In this document: positions 22,966-35,149 of the stretch, one piece after another | Position numbering within the stretch: position 1 is the stretch's first letter | Layout of the letters: each line of letters begins with the position of its first letter | NCBI GenBank assembly: GCA_026826555.1 | Contig: JAKSZT010053887.1 | Coordinates: forward strand, 70,572,026 to 70,636,025 | Origin: Tolypeutes matacus | Taxonomy: Eukaryota; Chordata; Mammalia; Cingulata; Chlamyphoridae | Length of the DNA stretch: 64,000 nucleotides | Direction: 5' to 3' | Notes under the pieces: generated by a model | What the model saw: only the letters and a program-made list of their open reading frames with translations | The model's database searches: none | What the model was told of the DNA's origin: nothing | Made by a program: the position numbers and the translations under genes

Positions 22966-24439
22966 ATGGTTGCAATGGTCAAGAGTAATTTGTCCAAAAA
23001 AAAAAAGTTTTGGAATTTTAGTATCTTCCAACTTCTCTGATTTTACAAATTACCCCTTTCCCCATTTTATTTAGCACACAAACAATTGTAATTTGAGCAG
23101 AGAGAAATCCTTATGCGCCATAAAACTGAATGAGACAAACAATTGATGGCAGTCGCTTTTCAGTTTATATTTATATCCACATAGGTGTCTGAGGTGGAAC
23201 ACACAGGGCTACAGCTTGAGAAATGTGTGTTGATTGCAAATGAATACAGCCTTCTGAAGTCTGATCAAAAGAACGCTTAAAGCAAAGGGGCTGATCTTCG
23301 GACTCACATTAAGGGTAAAGTTAACACTGATCTCACACACAGTAAGATGCTCGATCTGGCTCTAAGGGCATCTGATCTCCTCAGTGGGAAGGACACTTTA
23401 GCACTGAGGAAGACATACAAGGAGGGAAGATGGGAAATCAGTTCTGCAAAGACTGAGTAGGAAAAGGGCTGACTCCTGAGAAATGGTAACTCACAGATGA
23501 TCGTTGGGTATTCACAAAATAAAAGAAAGAGCATCTTGGGAACCCTTCAAAATCCATGCCAGAGGAAAACAGGAAAAAGAAGGGAGTAATATTTTACTGC
23601 AGACAAGGTTTCCCTGCCCTTGAAGGGAAGTGAATGTGCCGATTTGGCAGCAGCGGAACACAGACCACACATTGATTTACTCAGGTCCACCTTGGAATCC
23701 ATCTTTCTTATGGTAACATAGCATTAACTTTTGACAGCTGGTCTTTGGCTCCAGGCACTTTAAAACAAAGTCAGAGTAAGTGTCCTTGCTCACCAGAAAG
23801 AAGACATAAGGTATTAAATTAGAGAACAGTAAAGACTCCATGAAGTCGTTTTTCTCCCAGGTCTGCCAAGAATGTCATTTCTTGCCATTTTTAGTCTTTG
23901 CCACTTGTATCCTGGAGAGCTTATTTAAATTAAAAAAAAAAAAAAAAGTGTCTTCAAGACGATCATCTTGTGCTCCTGAATTCATAATTCTGCCTCAAAG
24001 AAAGCAAATTTGATTCTTTAAAGAGAGATTGCATCAGGAAGAAAGTTCCAGGCTCAAACCAGAAGCATATAAATGAAATCCTATACCCATTATGGAGATT
24101 TAAAATTACTCTGGAGAACCAAAAAGTTGTAGATGTGCAAATGCAAGTCAGCAGCATGGCAAAACAAACCAACCAACAAAACATGGAGGGCATAACATTC
24201 AGCAGGTGAGAAACCTGAAATCATATAACCTACTTAATATGGAGACTGAAGTTTTCATTTAGCTCAATCGTTAAGGTGATGACTGCTAAATTTATATACT
24301 ATTCAGGATAATTCCTCTGGAATTCCTCAACTGACAACCCTTAAATAACTTTATCAGTCATCTGGTTAATACTTAAGCTGAGGACATACTCATGTGGTAG
24401 CACCAACCATGCCACAGTGTGAAATCTAAGAAACCCCAC

Positions 24440-24630
24440 TTCCTGTATGATGGCTTCCCTGACTGCTCCCAACTATGATTCTCTCCCTTCTCAGAGCCAC
24501 TACCAAATGCTCCACAGGCTTAGCATTTGGAATATTCTCTTCTATATCAATCTTTATTGGTTCATAGATATATTAATTGTGTTACCAACAAGAATATGAA
24601 ATTTTCAGGGGCTGGAATTTTATTGGATAC
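24440..24630 (+). repeat. L2-like 3' fragment
   Basis: GATGGCTTCCCTGACTGCTC, TCTCAGAGCCACTACC and the later CAACAAGAATATGAAATTTTC resemble the L2 3' UTR (CCTTCCCTGACC, then TGTAAGCTCCTTGAG). It is diverged. Confidence 0.5.
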
Positions 24631-25013
24631 TGGATATATAATAGAAATATCAATAAGTCACATTTTTCAAGTTACAAGTTTTAAATTAAGGATGATTACT
24701 TTAGTGCTTAGTTTCTTGCTGAAAAATGGCCCAGTGTATTTTCTATCAGGAAGATGTTTGGTGAAAATAATTTAAAAGTATCAATATTAGTAAAATAAAT
24801 GTTTCAATGATGGCAAGTTTCTCATTCCAGAAATTCATGGTGCTCATTACTTCCTACTTTTTATTTTTTGCCTTTTCTCTTTGGCCCACCTTGAAATTCT
24901 TTATTGTTCTGCTCACCTTTTTTCATTATCTGTTTACAGGGTTTCTTGAGTACTGGTAAAAGCTCAATTGCGCTTGCATTTTGTGGACAATGATGAGGTA
25001 CATATTCTTTTTA

Positions 25014-25160
25014 TTTATTTTATCTTATCTTATCTTAAATTTTTTAAGGTGGGTTTTTTTTTTTGTTGTTGTTTTTTTTACCGGGAGGTCCCGGGAATCA
25101 AACCCGGGTCCCTCCATATGGGAGACGGACGCCCAACCAGTTGAGCTACATCCAACCCAG
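25014..25160 (-). mobile_element. tRNA-derived SINE, head-plus-tail form
   Basis: On the minus strand, GGATGTAGCTCAACTGGTTG, CGTCCGTCTCCCATATGG, B box GGTTTGATTCC and CCTCCCGGTA are followed by an A/CAA-rich tail. Target duplication CATATTCTTTTTA at 25001-25013 and 25161-25173. Its head is closest to the copy at 35630-35725. Confidence 0.9.
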
Positions 25161-25624
25161 CATATTCTTTTTAAAGGTGGAGAAACTACCAACAATTAGA
25201 GCTGTAGTTTGCACTTAGAATGTTTTCTGGTAAATTTTATCCTCCTACCTACCTACTTATCGATCAGCCATCCCACTTCCTATTCCCCAAGAGAACTTCA
25301 AAGAGCTGTTTTCTAGTTAATAGCTAAATATTTTAGTACACATTCATATCCTAAAACAGAACTATTTCATGTAAATCTTCCTTTCTAATTTTAAGGACCC
25401 TTTGCCAATAATTCAAGTTAGAGAAAAAATAGTGCTTTCAGTTTATATAGCAGAATTATGCCTTCAAATTTAATGAAGGGTTATCTGTAAAGGCAACAGT
25501 ATTTTTCTTTTAAGTATTTTTATTTTAAAGTAAAATAATATCAATAACATTATTTTCATTAGAAGTATCATGACAAATACAATAATGCAGCTCCCCTACA
25601 AAATAGAAAGTATATATTAGGGGC

Positions 25625-25890
25625 TATTAGGATGCATAAGGCATGGTTTCTGTATTTCTGGAGCTCACAATGCAAGAGGGAATAACAGTGGGTGCACAAC
25701 CATAAGGCTACAAAAAGCTGAAGAAGAGTTAAATCTCAAGAGTCATGGAGTCTAGGGAAGGAAAAGACCACCTCTGAGGCAATGGTAAAAGGCATCACAT
25801 AGGAACTGACATTTGAACCATATCTTTAAGGGTAAGCAAAATGGAGAAGAGGTAAAGGCAATCCAAGCAGAGGAAACACTTTCTTTGTAA
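25625..25890 (-). repeat. L2 fragment
   Basis: TTCTGGAGCTCACAATGCAA, GAACTGACATTTGAACCATA, TCTTTAAGGGTAAGCAAAAT and GGCAATCCAAGCAGAGGAAA follow antisense L2 (the GGAGCTTACAGTCTAG, TTTGAGCTGAGTCTTGAAGG, GGCATTCCAGGCAGAGGAA series). Confidence 0.6.
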
Positions 25891-27654
25891 ACCACACTCC
25901 TTTTAACTAACATTTATGTGGCAGATGGCAGCTTTTTATATACAACAAATAAATTACCTCCTTTTTCTAGATCCCTTCTCTCTAATTATAGCAAGGTATA
26001 ACTAGCTAAGGAATCAAATATTGTTTAGCCATGTGGTCCATTTTCTAATCTTATTATGCTGGTCAAAATCTACGTTCAAACTCTAAGGGATTACAGTGTG
26101 AAGAAAAATTGAGGTTATTTCTCACAATTACCACCCCATAGGTCAAGGGGAAATAAGGAAAGTCAGGGCAACAAATCAGAATAGTTCCATGGTCCTACTT
26201 TAAATTTTGTTTTTGTTTTTTATAAGCACACTGACACACCTAAGTTCTCCTGAGAGATGGCAACAAACAGCCTACTAGCAGACTTTTTCATAAATCTGTT
26301 AAGAAAACAAGCAGCACTCAGCCAAAGCAGTCTGGCTAAGTTTTTTTGATAGGTGAGTTTTATCTTTCCAGCAGTTATAAAGAAGAAATTGTTCCACATT
26401 TTATCCACTTAAGACATACAGAAGAAAAATGCAAGGTAATATTTATTTACAGTGAAATGTTGCATATTTCAAAGAAAATTGTGATTGATCACTGATAAAA
26501 TTCTCTTTAAATCTTGGGCTACAGAGCTTGGAAAATATTAGCTTCCACGAGTGCTATCCAAATGTGTTTTAGAAATTCCATGCAGAATGCTAACTACAAA
26601 TGCCCTTGGGGGTCCAGGAAACCAACAGGAACAACTGTTATAAATGAATTATGAAACACTCATGAGTTATTAATCAAAACGATTTCTGTAACTATGACAA
26701 TAGAGCAGCCCCTCAGGGAGGCAGCCAAAACATAGACAGACAAAATGTCCCTTGGCTGGCATCTGCCATTTATTAGTAGTAGTGACAGAGAACCCCTTCT
26801 GGGCCTCACTTAGCTTCTGCCCTCCATCTACCTGTCAAGTCTCACCTCTGGAGAGCAGTGTGTGGCCAGGGTGCCAAGGAAGTTCCAGGCAACGTCAATT
26901 GGGCTGGTGTCCCCAGCATGGCACAACTTCAAGAAGTGCCTTTAAAGTCAGTATTGAATTTAGGCTCTATATATGTGCCGTGGAGGTGTGGCGAAGGCTC
27001 AGTCTTTCTGTGCAGGGAGCTGATAACTGCCTTATGTGGTGTGATTTGAGTAACCCAAAAATGATCTCTGCCTTCAAATAATTTTTCCTTTCAACTTTCT
27101 TTGATATCTGAAATTCTATCATTACAGCTTTCAGTGGGTCTATGCCAGCTCTTCATCTATCAAAAGGCAAGTATTTTAACGAGGAATAACACACTAAGAC
27201 ATGTTCAGTCAGTAATATGTTAGTGTGGACAAGCTGATCAGATGTTTACACCCATTAGACAACTAGTTAAAAGTTAGTGGAGGGAGGGTGTACAGTGGGT
27301 AGAGAGGAAGGTAGAATGAGAAGTAGTAAAATTCAGAACATTTTGCACTGCTTAAGACAACCAGGAAATCTCATGAGAATGGGGTATAAACTGGGAAGAG
27401 GAAAGTCAGGAAAAACAAACTGTCCACTCTGAAATTTAACCTTGGGCAACCAAAAGTATAGAAAATCACAAAGATGTGTACTGCTTGAAGGCTTAATTTA
27501 CTCTTCTCCATCTCTGACTCCAACTTTAAAATCTACCATCAAAGCTTTTTTGAGGCTAACCTAGCAAAGAAAGATTGATTTGTGACATCTCACACATGAA
27601 TTAATTTTTTAAAAAAAGGATTCAGTAGCATCAAATGCTTGCACAGAGATTTTC

Positions 27655-27922
27655 TTTTTTTCTTAGAGATTTATTTTTATTTATTTATTTATCCGCCCCT
27701 TGCTGCTTGTGCTCGCTGTGTCCATTTGCTTTGCGTTTTTCTTTGTCTGCTTGTCTCCCTTTGTTGGATCATCTTGCTGTGCCAGCTCACCGCAGCTCTT
27801 AGGCCATTAAGCTCACCGCGGCACGGGAGCGGCTTGCCTTCACCAGGAGGCCCCAGGAATTGAACCCGGGACCTCCCACATGGTAAACGGAAGCCCAACC
27901 AATTGAGCCACAGCCGCTTCCC
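27655..27922 (-). mobile_element. DAS SINE, long type
   Basis: On the minus strand, head GGGAAGCGGCTGTGGCTCAA, B box GGTTCAATTCC, linker CCTCCTGGTGAAGGC, body ACAAGCAGACAAAGA and AGCACAAGCAGCAAGG, then an AAAT tail. Flanks share TGCACA plus a diverged remainder, so the duplication is only partly preserved. Confidence 0.9.
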
Positions 27923-28859
27923 TGCACATGGTTTTTAGCTTCTGCGCAGGTAAAAGTCATCTCTTAAGTTGCAAAAGCAATTTTCCAGAATAAAAGCATA
28001 GCCACTGCTCCTCCATCACAGCACGATGCTTCATTCAAACCTCTATTACAACTCTCAATCTAGTCATCTATTTGCCTCCCCACTAGATTATAAGCATCTA
28101 GTAGGTAGAAAAATGCTTTTTCACATTTATATGGGTTTCCCTAACACCTAACTCAGTTTAGGCTTGCCAGAAAATATGGCTGGGGAGAAGGAGCATTAAA
28201 ACTAGGCTCAATATTCTACAAATGATATTTCTACACGACCACAAAGAAAGCTAAAGGCCCACACCCACAGTGTTTTGTCCTATCACTCTGACATTTACCT
28301 CTCTTCTGCCATAAAGCATATAAATGTCATATACTATTTTATACTTCCTGAGCATCACATCTTATTTAATACCAAGGATATTGCAAGGATAGCTGGTTTG
28401 AACAAGGCCAGAGTCTCTTGTATCTCATACCAAAGTGGCTCCTGATATTTTTGTATATATGTAAATTGAAAATCTAATAAGAGCAATGGATAGTCTTTTC
28501 ACCTAGAAAAATATACATCCACAATATCTTGTCCAATTTTAGGAGCATGGTCTAAAGTTCATGAAGCCTTATTAGATCCATGCATAGAAAAGGCACTGGG
28601 AACAGGGTTTCAGTTTTCTCTACAAAATTAGGTGGCTGAACTTGGCCAGTTTTTTTTTTTAAGAGAGGTGCTATAACCACTCACTTGTGAAGCATCTACA
28701 GTGGAGGTGGGGTGGATATCTTCTTTAAAATGAAGATGCATGGGCTCTACTGGATATTTAATGAATCAAGATGTTTTACGGTGGGACCCTAGAATCTGTT
28801 TTAACTAGCGCTACATTTTAAACAGCTCACTAAAGTGTGAACACCATCAGATTTTATTC

Positions 28860-28895
28860 CCTAGAGATTCTGATTTTATAAGGTCTAGACACATA
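28860..28895 (+). repeat. Possible MER5-like DNA transposon piece
   Basis: AGATTCTGATTTTATAAGGTCTAGAC resembles the MER5 core (AGTTTCTGATTCAGTAGGTCTGG). A similar phrase, GGACCCTAGAATCTGTTTTA, lies at about 28783-28803. Too short and diverged to be sure. Confidence 0.3.
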
Positions 28896-29350
28896 TATTT
28901 TTATAATGAATTCTGACATGCATCCAGAATTGTTCCAGACCCTCCACAATAACAGTCCTTCTGCATCCCCTAGGACTCAATTTAGCAAGTAAATACTTTC
29001 AATCCTTGTCATAAAAACCTTGACTGTATGCAGGGACATTCTCACACATCCAGTCTATCCTCGGAGCCACAGCCATTTTTATTGTATAAGATTGTCAATA
29101 TGCTCAGGCTCTAAAAGGCTGAGGCCTTCCCTAAAGCAAACTAACTGACCTTGAGTACTTCTGATGCCAGGGAGCACCTGGAACCTTTTTCCAACAGCTT
29201 GTGGGCAATCAAGCAAGTCTCAACAAGCTGTATGAAATAGGACACAAAGTGACCTGTGGCAAAGCACCTTGAAAATACAGTGATTTCCTCCTGACTATCT
29301 CCAGGTGTGGTTAGTACATTTACCTTACCTCTGCCAGGGACTGCCAGTGG

Positions 29351-29464
29351 AATTTTGAATTCTGGAGAGTTGCAGCAAAATGTAGCAGAAGGAAAAGCAA
29401 ATCAGCATCAACGACAATGTTGCATAACTTTGCATAAAGTGTTTGAAAGGGTATATTATTTTAG
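29351..29464 (+). repeat. Local direct duplication, copy 1 (114 bp)
   Basis: Starts AATTTTGAATTCTGGAGAGT and ends TATATTATTTTAG. It aligns without gaps to 29720-29833, with eight mismatches by my count. The two copies start 369 bp apart. It is not a repeat family that I recognise. Confidence 0.9.
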
Positions 29465-29719
29465 CAAGAGGAAAACGGGATAGCCAATTGCATGGGTACT
29501 CTACAATTTTAGCAGTGAATGCACCTGCTTTTGAAAATATAAAATAACACATTTTAAAGTTTGAATAGGCAAATGGTCCATGGACCTTACAGAGAAAAAT
29601 GAATCCTTTCCCAAGTCCTATAATTCTACTTCAACTCCAAAAGACCACAGCTAGATAAGAAGGCACACAGTCATGGACTAGGACCACATCCTTTCAACTA
29701 ATGTTTATTAGTTGAATAA

Positions 29720-29833
29720 AATTTTGAATTCTGAAGAGTTGCAGCAAAATGTAGCAGAAGGAAAAGCAAATCAGCATCACTGGCAATGTTGCATAACTTT
29801 GTATAAAGGGTTTGAAAAGGTATCTTATTTTAG
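29720..29833 (+). repeat. Local direct duplication, copy 2 (114 bp)
   Basis: Starts AATTTTGAATTCTGAAGAGT and ends TATCTTATTTTAG. Just upstream lies an inverted repeat, CAACTAAT-GTTT-ATTAGTTG (29695-29714). No target duplication or A tail marks either copy as retrotransposed. Confidence 0.9.
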
Positions 29834-29844
29834 AGATAAGATAT

Positions 29845-29965
29845 GTCTTTTATGTGCCAGGCACTGTGCTAGATATACATGGTGAGCAAAAAATAGATAT
29901 GTCCTTGCTCTCATAGTGCTTATGGTCTAGTGGGGAGACAGCAAGTGAACCAAATAATCACTTTA
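29845..29965 (-). repeat. L2 fragment
   Basis: TATGTGCCAGGCACTGTGCT, TCCTTGCTCTCATAGTGCTT and GGTCTAGTGGGGAGACAGCA match antisense L2 closely. Confidence 0.7.
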
Positions 29966-30029
29966 GTAATTGTATAGATATAAATAGAAGTGTTCTAAGG
30001 AACAAGGTTCTAGGAGGGGATATAACAAA

Positions 30030-30322
30030 GAATCTTTTTTTTTTTTTTAATTTACTGCCCCCCCTTGCCACTTGTGCTCCCTGTCTGCTTTCTGTATCCA
30101 TTTGCTGCACGCTTCCTCTGTGTCTGCTTGTCTCCCTTTGTTGTGCCATCTTGCTGTGCCAGCTTTCCACAGGTGCAGGCCATCAGCTCTCCACAGGTGC
30201 AGGCCATCAGCTCTCCACAGGCGCAGGCCAGCTTGTCTTCATCAGGAGGCCCCGGGAACCAAACCCAGGGCTTCCCATATGGTAGACGGGAGCCCAACCA
30301 CTTGAGCCACATCCACTTCCCC
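30030..30322 (-). mobile_element. DAS SINE, long type, with internal 24-bp triplication
   Basis: On the minus strand, head GGGAAGTGGATGTGGCTCAA, B box GGTTTGGTTCC, CCTCCTGATGAAGAC, then three tandem copies of a 24-bp unit (30161-30184, 30185-30208, 30209-30229 partial), then the ACAAGCAGACACAGAGGAAG body and an A-rich tail. Other copies in the window carry this region once. Confidence 0.9.
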
Positions 30323-30399
30323 AAAAAAATCTAAAGGATGGGGAGGGGGGGAGAGTTCCTGAGAAAGTGATATTGAGGCAGGCTAGATTAGGGATTAAA

Positions 30400-30930
30400 G
30401 AGATGAATCTGGGACCTGGCAGAAAAAACACAGTCGTGGAACACGTGGCCATAGTGACTGCACAAGATGGCTGCTGGAAGAACCCCGTGAGAACCCCCAT
30501 TCAGATCCTGGATTTAGTCCAGGATCAAGGAAAAGCTCCGGATGTTTTCAAGGTGCCTTGCCATTGGGCCCCCCAGGGGAATTGATGGATGGGGCAACCA
30601 ATCAAAACAGCAAACAGCTGGGACTCCTACCCCAAACATTAATGTTAACAAGGGAAGGGTAAGCAATGGTTTAAAAAGCAAGCACAAGACTAAATTGGCC
30701 TGTTTCGCCCTTTTTCTACCTGCCTGGATTAGCAGGCAGTAGACCTGGGGACTTGTAAACTGTAATGGAGACTTGTAGCCTGTAAATCAGCCCTTTTTAC
30801 TCCTTTTTTGCCCTTTTCCTCTACCTGGGACCCATAATCTGTTATTTCCTCCCATTTCTCTTCTCTCATTTTCTCAATAAACTACTGGCCTAACTGAACT
30901 GGCATGTACTTAAAATTCTTTTTCGTAACA
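30400..30930 (+). mobile_element. Solo LTR of a class I-like endogenous retrovirus
   Basis: The region has LTR order. A U3-like part carries CCAAT (30598-30602) and a TATA-like TTTAAAAAG (30670-30678). A pyrimidine-rich R/U5-like part follows, with AATAAA at 30876-30881 and a terminus TTTTTCGTAACA at 30930. No internal viral genes flank it on either side. The 5' edge is approximate and I found no convincing target duplication. Family not identified. Confidence 0.65.
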
Positions 30931-31244
30931 TAGACAAGAACCTAGAAAAAGCTGGCAACAATATTAGAACTGAGATTTATTGTGAACGTAATTACCAGCA
31001 TTGAATTATATATTTGAATGTGATTAAAGCAAGTTTTTATTTCAAGCCAGAGTTTGAAGGCAGCCTCGAGAAAGTAGGAAAAAGGCAAGGCCCTAGAGCC
31101 TTCAGAAGGCATGCAACTCTGTCAACATCTTGATTCTAGCTCAGTGAAACTCATTCCATATTTCCGATCTCTAGAATTGTAAAATAATAACTTTGTATTG
31201 AACTAAAGCAAAATTAACAGACATATGTATATGTCTATGATTTA

Positions 31245-31400
31245 TATAATTTAGCTGGCATTTATCATGTGTCTACATGAATCATGCACTGTGCCAGCTT
31301 CTAGTTGTGTACAAAAATAAGTTGCACATAGTCCTCACCTTGAAATAGCTCACAATCTAGCTAAAGAGATGGTGGTTTAAACAGATAATTACAGAACACT
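31245..31400 (-). repeat. L2 fragment
   Basis: CATGCACTGTGCCAGCTTCT, AGTCCTCACCTTGAAATAGC and TCACAATCTAGCTAAAGAGA resemble antisense L2. Confidence 0.6.
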
Positions 31401-32421
31401 TTGATCCCTTCTAAAACATAAGTATATACAATTTACTATGCAAACACAACAATGTGATTTTAAAATTCTAACACCCCAGGGAGCTTTCTTAAGCATTCTA
31501 TTGCTTTTCATTTGATCCAGAACAACCTAAAATGTCTGAGGAAGCCTTAGAAATTGTAACCCTGTAGTAATTAACAGGGGAAAGGTGATGGATATATGCA
31601 GCCAAACATTACGGAAAGTGGCTGCTTTACTTGGTGTAAGATAAAAAATGAAAAGGTCATCAGGCATTCTAAAAACAATGGGCAACTGGTGATGTCCCAT
31701 TAAAAAAAAAAAAGCAAACTTAAGCAACTTTAGATCCTCAAAACTGTCATTTGTCAGGAATCACATAATCACAAGAAAATTAACAAGGTTCCAAAGAGAC
31801 ATATAAAGTTTGAATTAGGATTCCCAGTGGATTGGCAGGGACATAATAATTCCATAATTATAGTAATTCACAGCTGCTTCAACCTTAGAAAATGGTGAAT
31901 TGCTTAATGAGGGCTGGTGTCTCTGAAAAGAAAAGGAAAAAACCATCTGATATGGAGCCATGTCCTATCTTTATGTCCTATACCCAGACAGTCCATATCC
32001 AAAGGAGATCCACTTAATATTTCTAAAGATTTATTGTTGCAACAAGCTGTTTCCAAATGTCATAAATCACTATGGAAATGGTCAAACTGGAGAAAGTACA
32101 AACTTTGCCATGTACAAAAACCCAGGTATTAATTTTCTCTTATTTCCCAAGGTAATACCTGTGATTCTTCTGTTGATTTAAGTGCCCTAGGATGAAGAAG
32201 TCATGAAATAAGCCAACATAACTTAAGAGACACACACAACAAACTAAGCTTTCTTTTCTAACACAAATCATATGTCCACATTCAGGCAATTAAATAGTGA
32301 AGGCTATTAGAACTTTTGGAAGACAGGTGGCTGGCCATTTTTGCTTTGAATAGCTATTTATAAATTGAGTTCCAGCTCTGTTTGACATCTTTCCTTCAAG
32401 AGCAGTACAAAAACAAAATTC

Positions 32422-32511
32422 GGGGGTAGCAGATACAGCTCAGTGGCTGAGCGCCTGCTTTCCATGTACAAGGCCCCGGATTCAATACCCGGTACCACCT
32501 TAAAAATTTTT
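32422..32511 (+). mobile_element. Short tRNA-derived SINE monomer
   Basis: GGGGGTAGCAGATACAGCTC, AGTGGCTGAGCGCCTGCTTT, ATGTACAAGGCC and B-box-like GATTCAATACC, followed directly by a short A/T-rich tail. Confidence 0.85.
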
Positions 32512-33499
32512 TTTCTATATAACACATTTTAATATTTTTATAGTAGACTTCTCAAAGAACCAGGTAAATTCTCAGAGCCCCTTCCAGTCCTTGAGTTAAA
32601 AAGAAAATTAAATTTGGAAATGTATGTGTGTCTTATGTAATTTTTCAAATGAAGGCTCTAGGAACTATAGTTCAATTCCATAATACCTCGTTTAATGACT
32701 GCCATCAGGGAATGAGGACTTCCACATAAATGAATGTCCCATTTAACTCAAATTTACTGCTCAAAATGATGAAAAATTATTTTAACCTCTTTTGATGGAA
32801 ATGTTTCTAAACTGAAACATATATGTCTACGACTTTTCAGAGAATGCACTGACAAAAATGCAGCCTTTTCTTGATGATTTAAGGCTCTCTTTAGAACACA
32901 AACTGAGGATTGTAACATGCATGTCCTTCTGTATAGTAAGCTGATTTCCATACACAATCACTCCAATTGCTGTGAAAAGCTCTGGATTTTCCTTCCATAG
33001 GTAGTATCACTCTGCTTCTATGAAGCTAGTTTATTTAATTCACAATTATCTAGCCTTAAGACTTCAAAAGTTCACTTTACTGGAGAAAGAGGCATGAACT
33101 TTGTAATAGTTACTTAGCGCCTAGTCCTTTTCTATTTACTTACTGGTTCACTGCAGTGCTCCAGATAGCTGAGATGAACAAAGAGTCTATCCTTCAGATA
33201 AGTGGAGTCTAAGAAGTGCAGAAATGGGAATACTTAATACATATCTACTTTTTAATCATAAAATGTAATTTCCCTTTAGATTCATACACTTTAAGAAACC
33301 CCATCAAAATGGCATGAATAAAAGTAGTTACTTTATATTTATGATGATTATAATGCACATGGATGGGGTCAAGGAACATAAGCAACTCATGAAAATCTAA
33401 ATGAAATTGTATTATTTGTCTTATGAAAAATCAAAAAGCTTTACATTCTTACTTAAATATCCCTTATTTGGGCCATGACCGAAACTATGTCTTTCATCT

Positions 33500-33570
33500 T
33501 TCATTCTTTATCATTTTGCACAGTGTCAGGCATTCAGTAGGTACTCACTTAGTGAATGAATGAATCAGAA
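33500..33570 (+). repeat. L2 3'-end fragment
   Basis: CAGTGTCAGGCATTCAGTAG, GTACTCACTTAGTGAATGAA and TGAATCA match the L2 3' terminus. Confidence 0.5.
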
Positions 33571-34074
33571 GACTTCAGTGTCACTGAAACATTTAAAAAA
33601 TTCAATATCTAAGACTTTAAAGTAATAATCCTTCTACCTCAAATCTCTTAAGTAGCTATACTGTATTTTTCTCCATTTGATAAGAAAAAATATCCATACG
33701 GTAAGTTCGAGTTGTATACACTGGATAAGCCATTTGCTCTAGGGTCTCTGTCACTGTTATATACTCTTATCCACATGTGCTAGATAAAGAAAAGAAAATA
33801 GGACCTGGAAAGTTCCTAAAGTTATAATCTTAACTTCCATATGGTATTGGTTAAGCACATGCCTGTAATTACCCTTTTCTCCACCAGATGGAACCCATGA
33901 ATCAAGCAAAATCCCTAACGTCTATACAATTCCAGAGGGAAACTGAATAAATTTAACGAGAGATAGTTGTCCTTTTGTACACTAGATGAGCAACTGTGGA
34001 AATTCACAGCTATGAAAAGCAGAGAGCAGCATGAATTAGGTTACAAAGCAAGGCTAATATTTCATTGAAGTCGT

Positions 34075-34480
34075 CATTCTTTCAACAATTATTGTTTATA
34101 ATGCTGTAAACATCATGCTGAATATTAAATACATAGAAAGGTAAGAGTCTGCCCTCAAAGAGCTTGTGATTTAAGGAAGCAGATGACTCATAAACAGATA
34201 ACTATGAGAGAGTTCAATAAATTCTCTAGTTGAGGAGCCTTGGAAATACCATGTCAGAAAAGATATGAGAGCTGAGTCTTGAAGGATGTAAGGAGCTTGT
34301 TGAACAGAGCAACGGGATGAATAACAATCTAGGCAGAGAACACAGCCCCATACAAAGACACAAAGGCATGAAAAAGCATGGTATATTTGAGGCTAACATT
34401 GGGTTATAGGACTGGAGTGAGGAGTGAAGAGTGTGGGGGGGGGGGGGCGGAGGGCAGAGGAAATGGCAGGAAATAAAGAA
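34075..34480 (-). repeat. L2 fragment
   Basis: TCTGCCCTCAAAGAGCTTGT, GAGAGCTGAGTCTTGAAGGA and CAAAGACACAAAGGCATGAA follow antisense L2 in order. A G run at 34435-34447 interrupts it. Confidence 0.65.
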
Positions 34481-34534
34481 CAGCAGGCTGGAACCACATA
34501 TGTACACCTAGGAATTTTAATTCTATGATAATTA

Positions 34535-34765
34535 TAAACAGCAATAGCTAACATTTATTGAACCCATTTTAGAAGTTGAACAATGCACAAAGCATTTAAA
34601 GGCATTATCTTATTTCTCATTGTGTTTCTCTGAAATATGTACTATTTTTATACCCATTTTTCAAATAAGGCTCAGAAAGGTTAGGTAACTTGCTCAGCTT
34701 AGTAAATGGAAGAGCTAGGGTTTCAAGTCTCCACTATCTGACACTAGAACCAAATTATTATTTCC
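34535..34765 (-). repeat. MIR
   Basis: AGCTAACATTTATTGAACCC, TCAAATAAGGCTCAGAAAGG, TTAGGTAACTTGCTCAGCTT and AGTAAATGGAAGAGCTAGGG follow the antisense MIR consensus. Confidence 0.8.
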
Positions 34766-34840
34766 CCAGCTTGTAAAGAATCTTCTTGGAGAGTTACAAT
34801 GTAGACAATGCACAATGTAGACAAATCTCTAAAGTGTTTT

Positions 34841-34930
34841 AGAGATTTTATTTATTTATTCATTCATCCCCCCCCCGCCGCCTGTGCTCGCTGGGCCAGC
34901 CAACCACGCCGTGCAGGCGGGCCCGCCTCA
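34841..34930 (-). mobile_element. DAS SINE, short type, 5'-truncated
   Basis: Only the 3' body is present on the minus strand (GGCGGGCCCGCCTGCACGGC, GTGGTTGGCTGGCCCAGCGA, GCACAGGCGGCGG and an AAAT tail). Flanks AAAGTGTTTT and CAAGTTGTTCTT are a possible degraded duplication. Confidence 0.8.
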
Positions 34931-35149
34931 AGTTGTTCTTTAAGTAGGCTAATGAACAGAGAAGGGGTGACTTAACACAATCTCTATAACTTGCTTTTCT
35001 AATGCACTCAGAGAAAGAAGGGAGGAGTTATAACTTTCTTGGAGGATTATGTTCATAGATTTTTTTAATTAAATGTGATGGATCAAAGTCTGCAAATGTG
35101 TGAGAGATGGGGTGATTTTGTTCTTTTATGACTTTAAAAGAATAGTTGA

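Noticed and set aside
26752..27081. 109-codon plus-strand frame in a GC-richer segment
   Set aside because: No recognisable family, a second overlapping frame is also open, and no exon signals were found. I see no repeat here either, so it is left unannotated.
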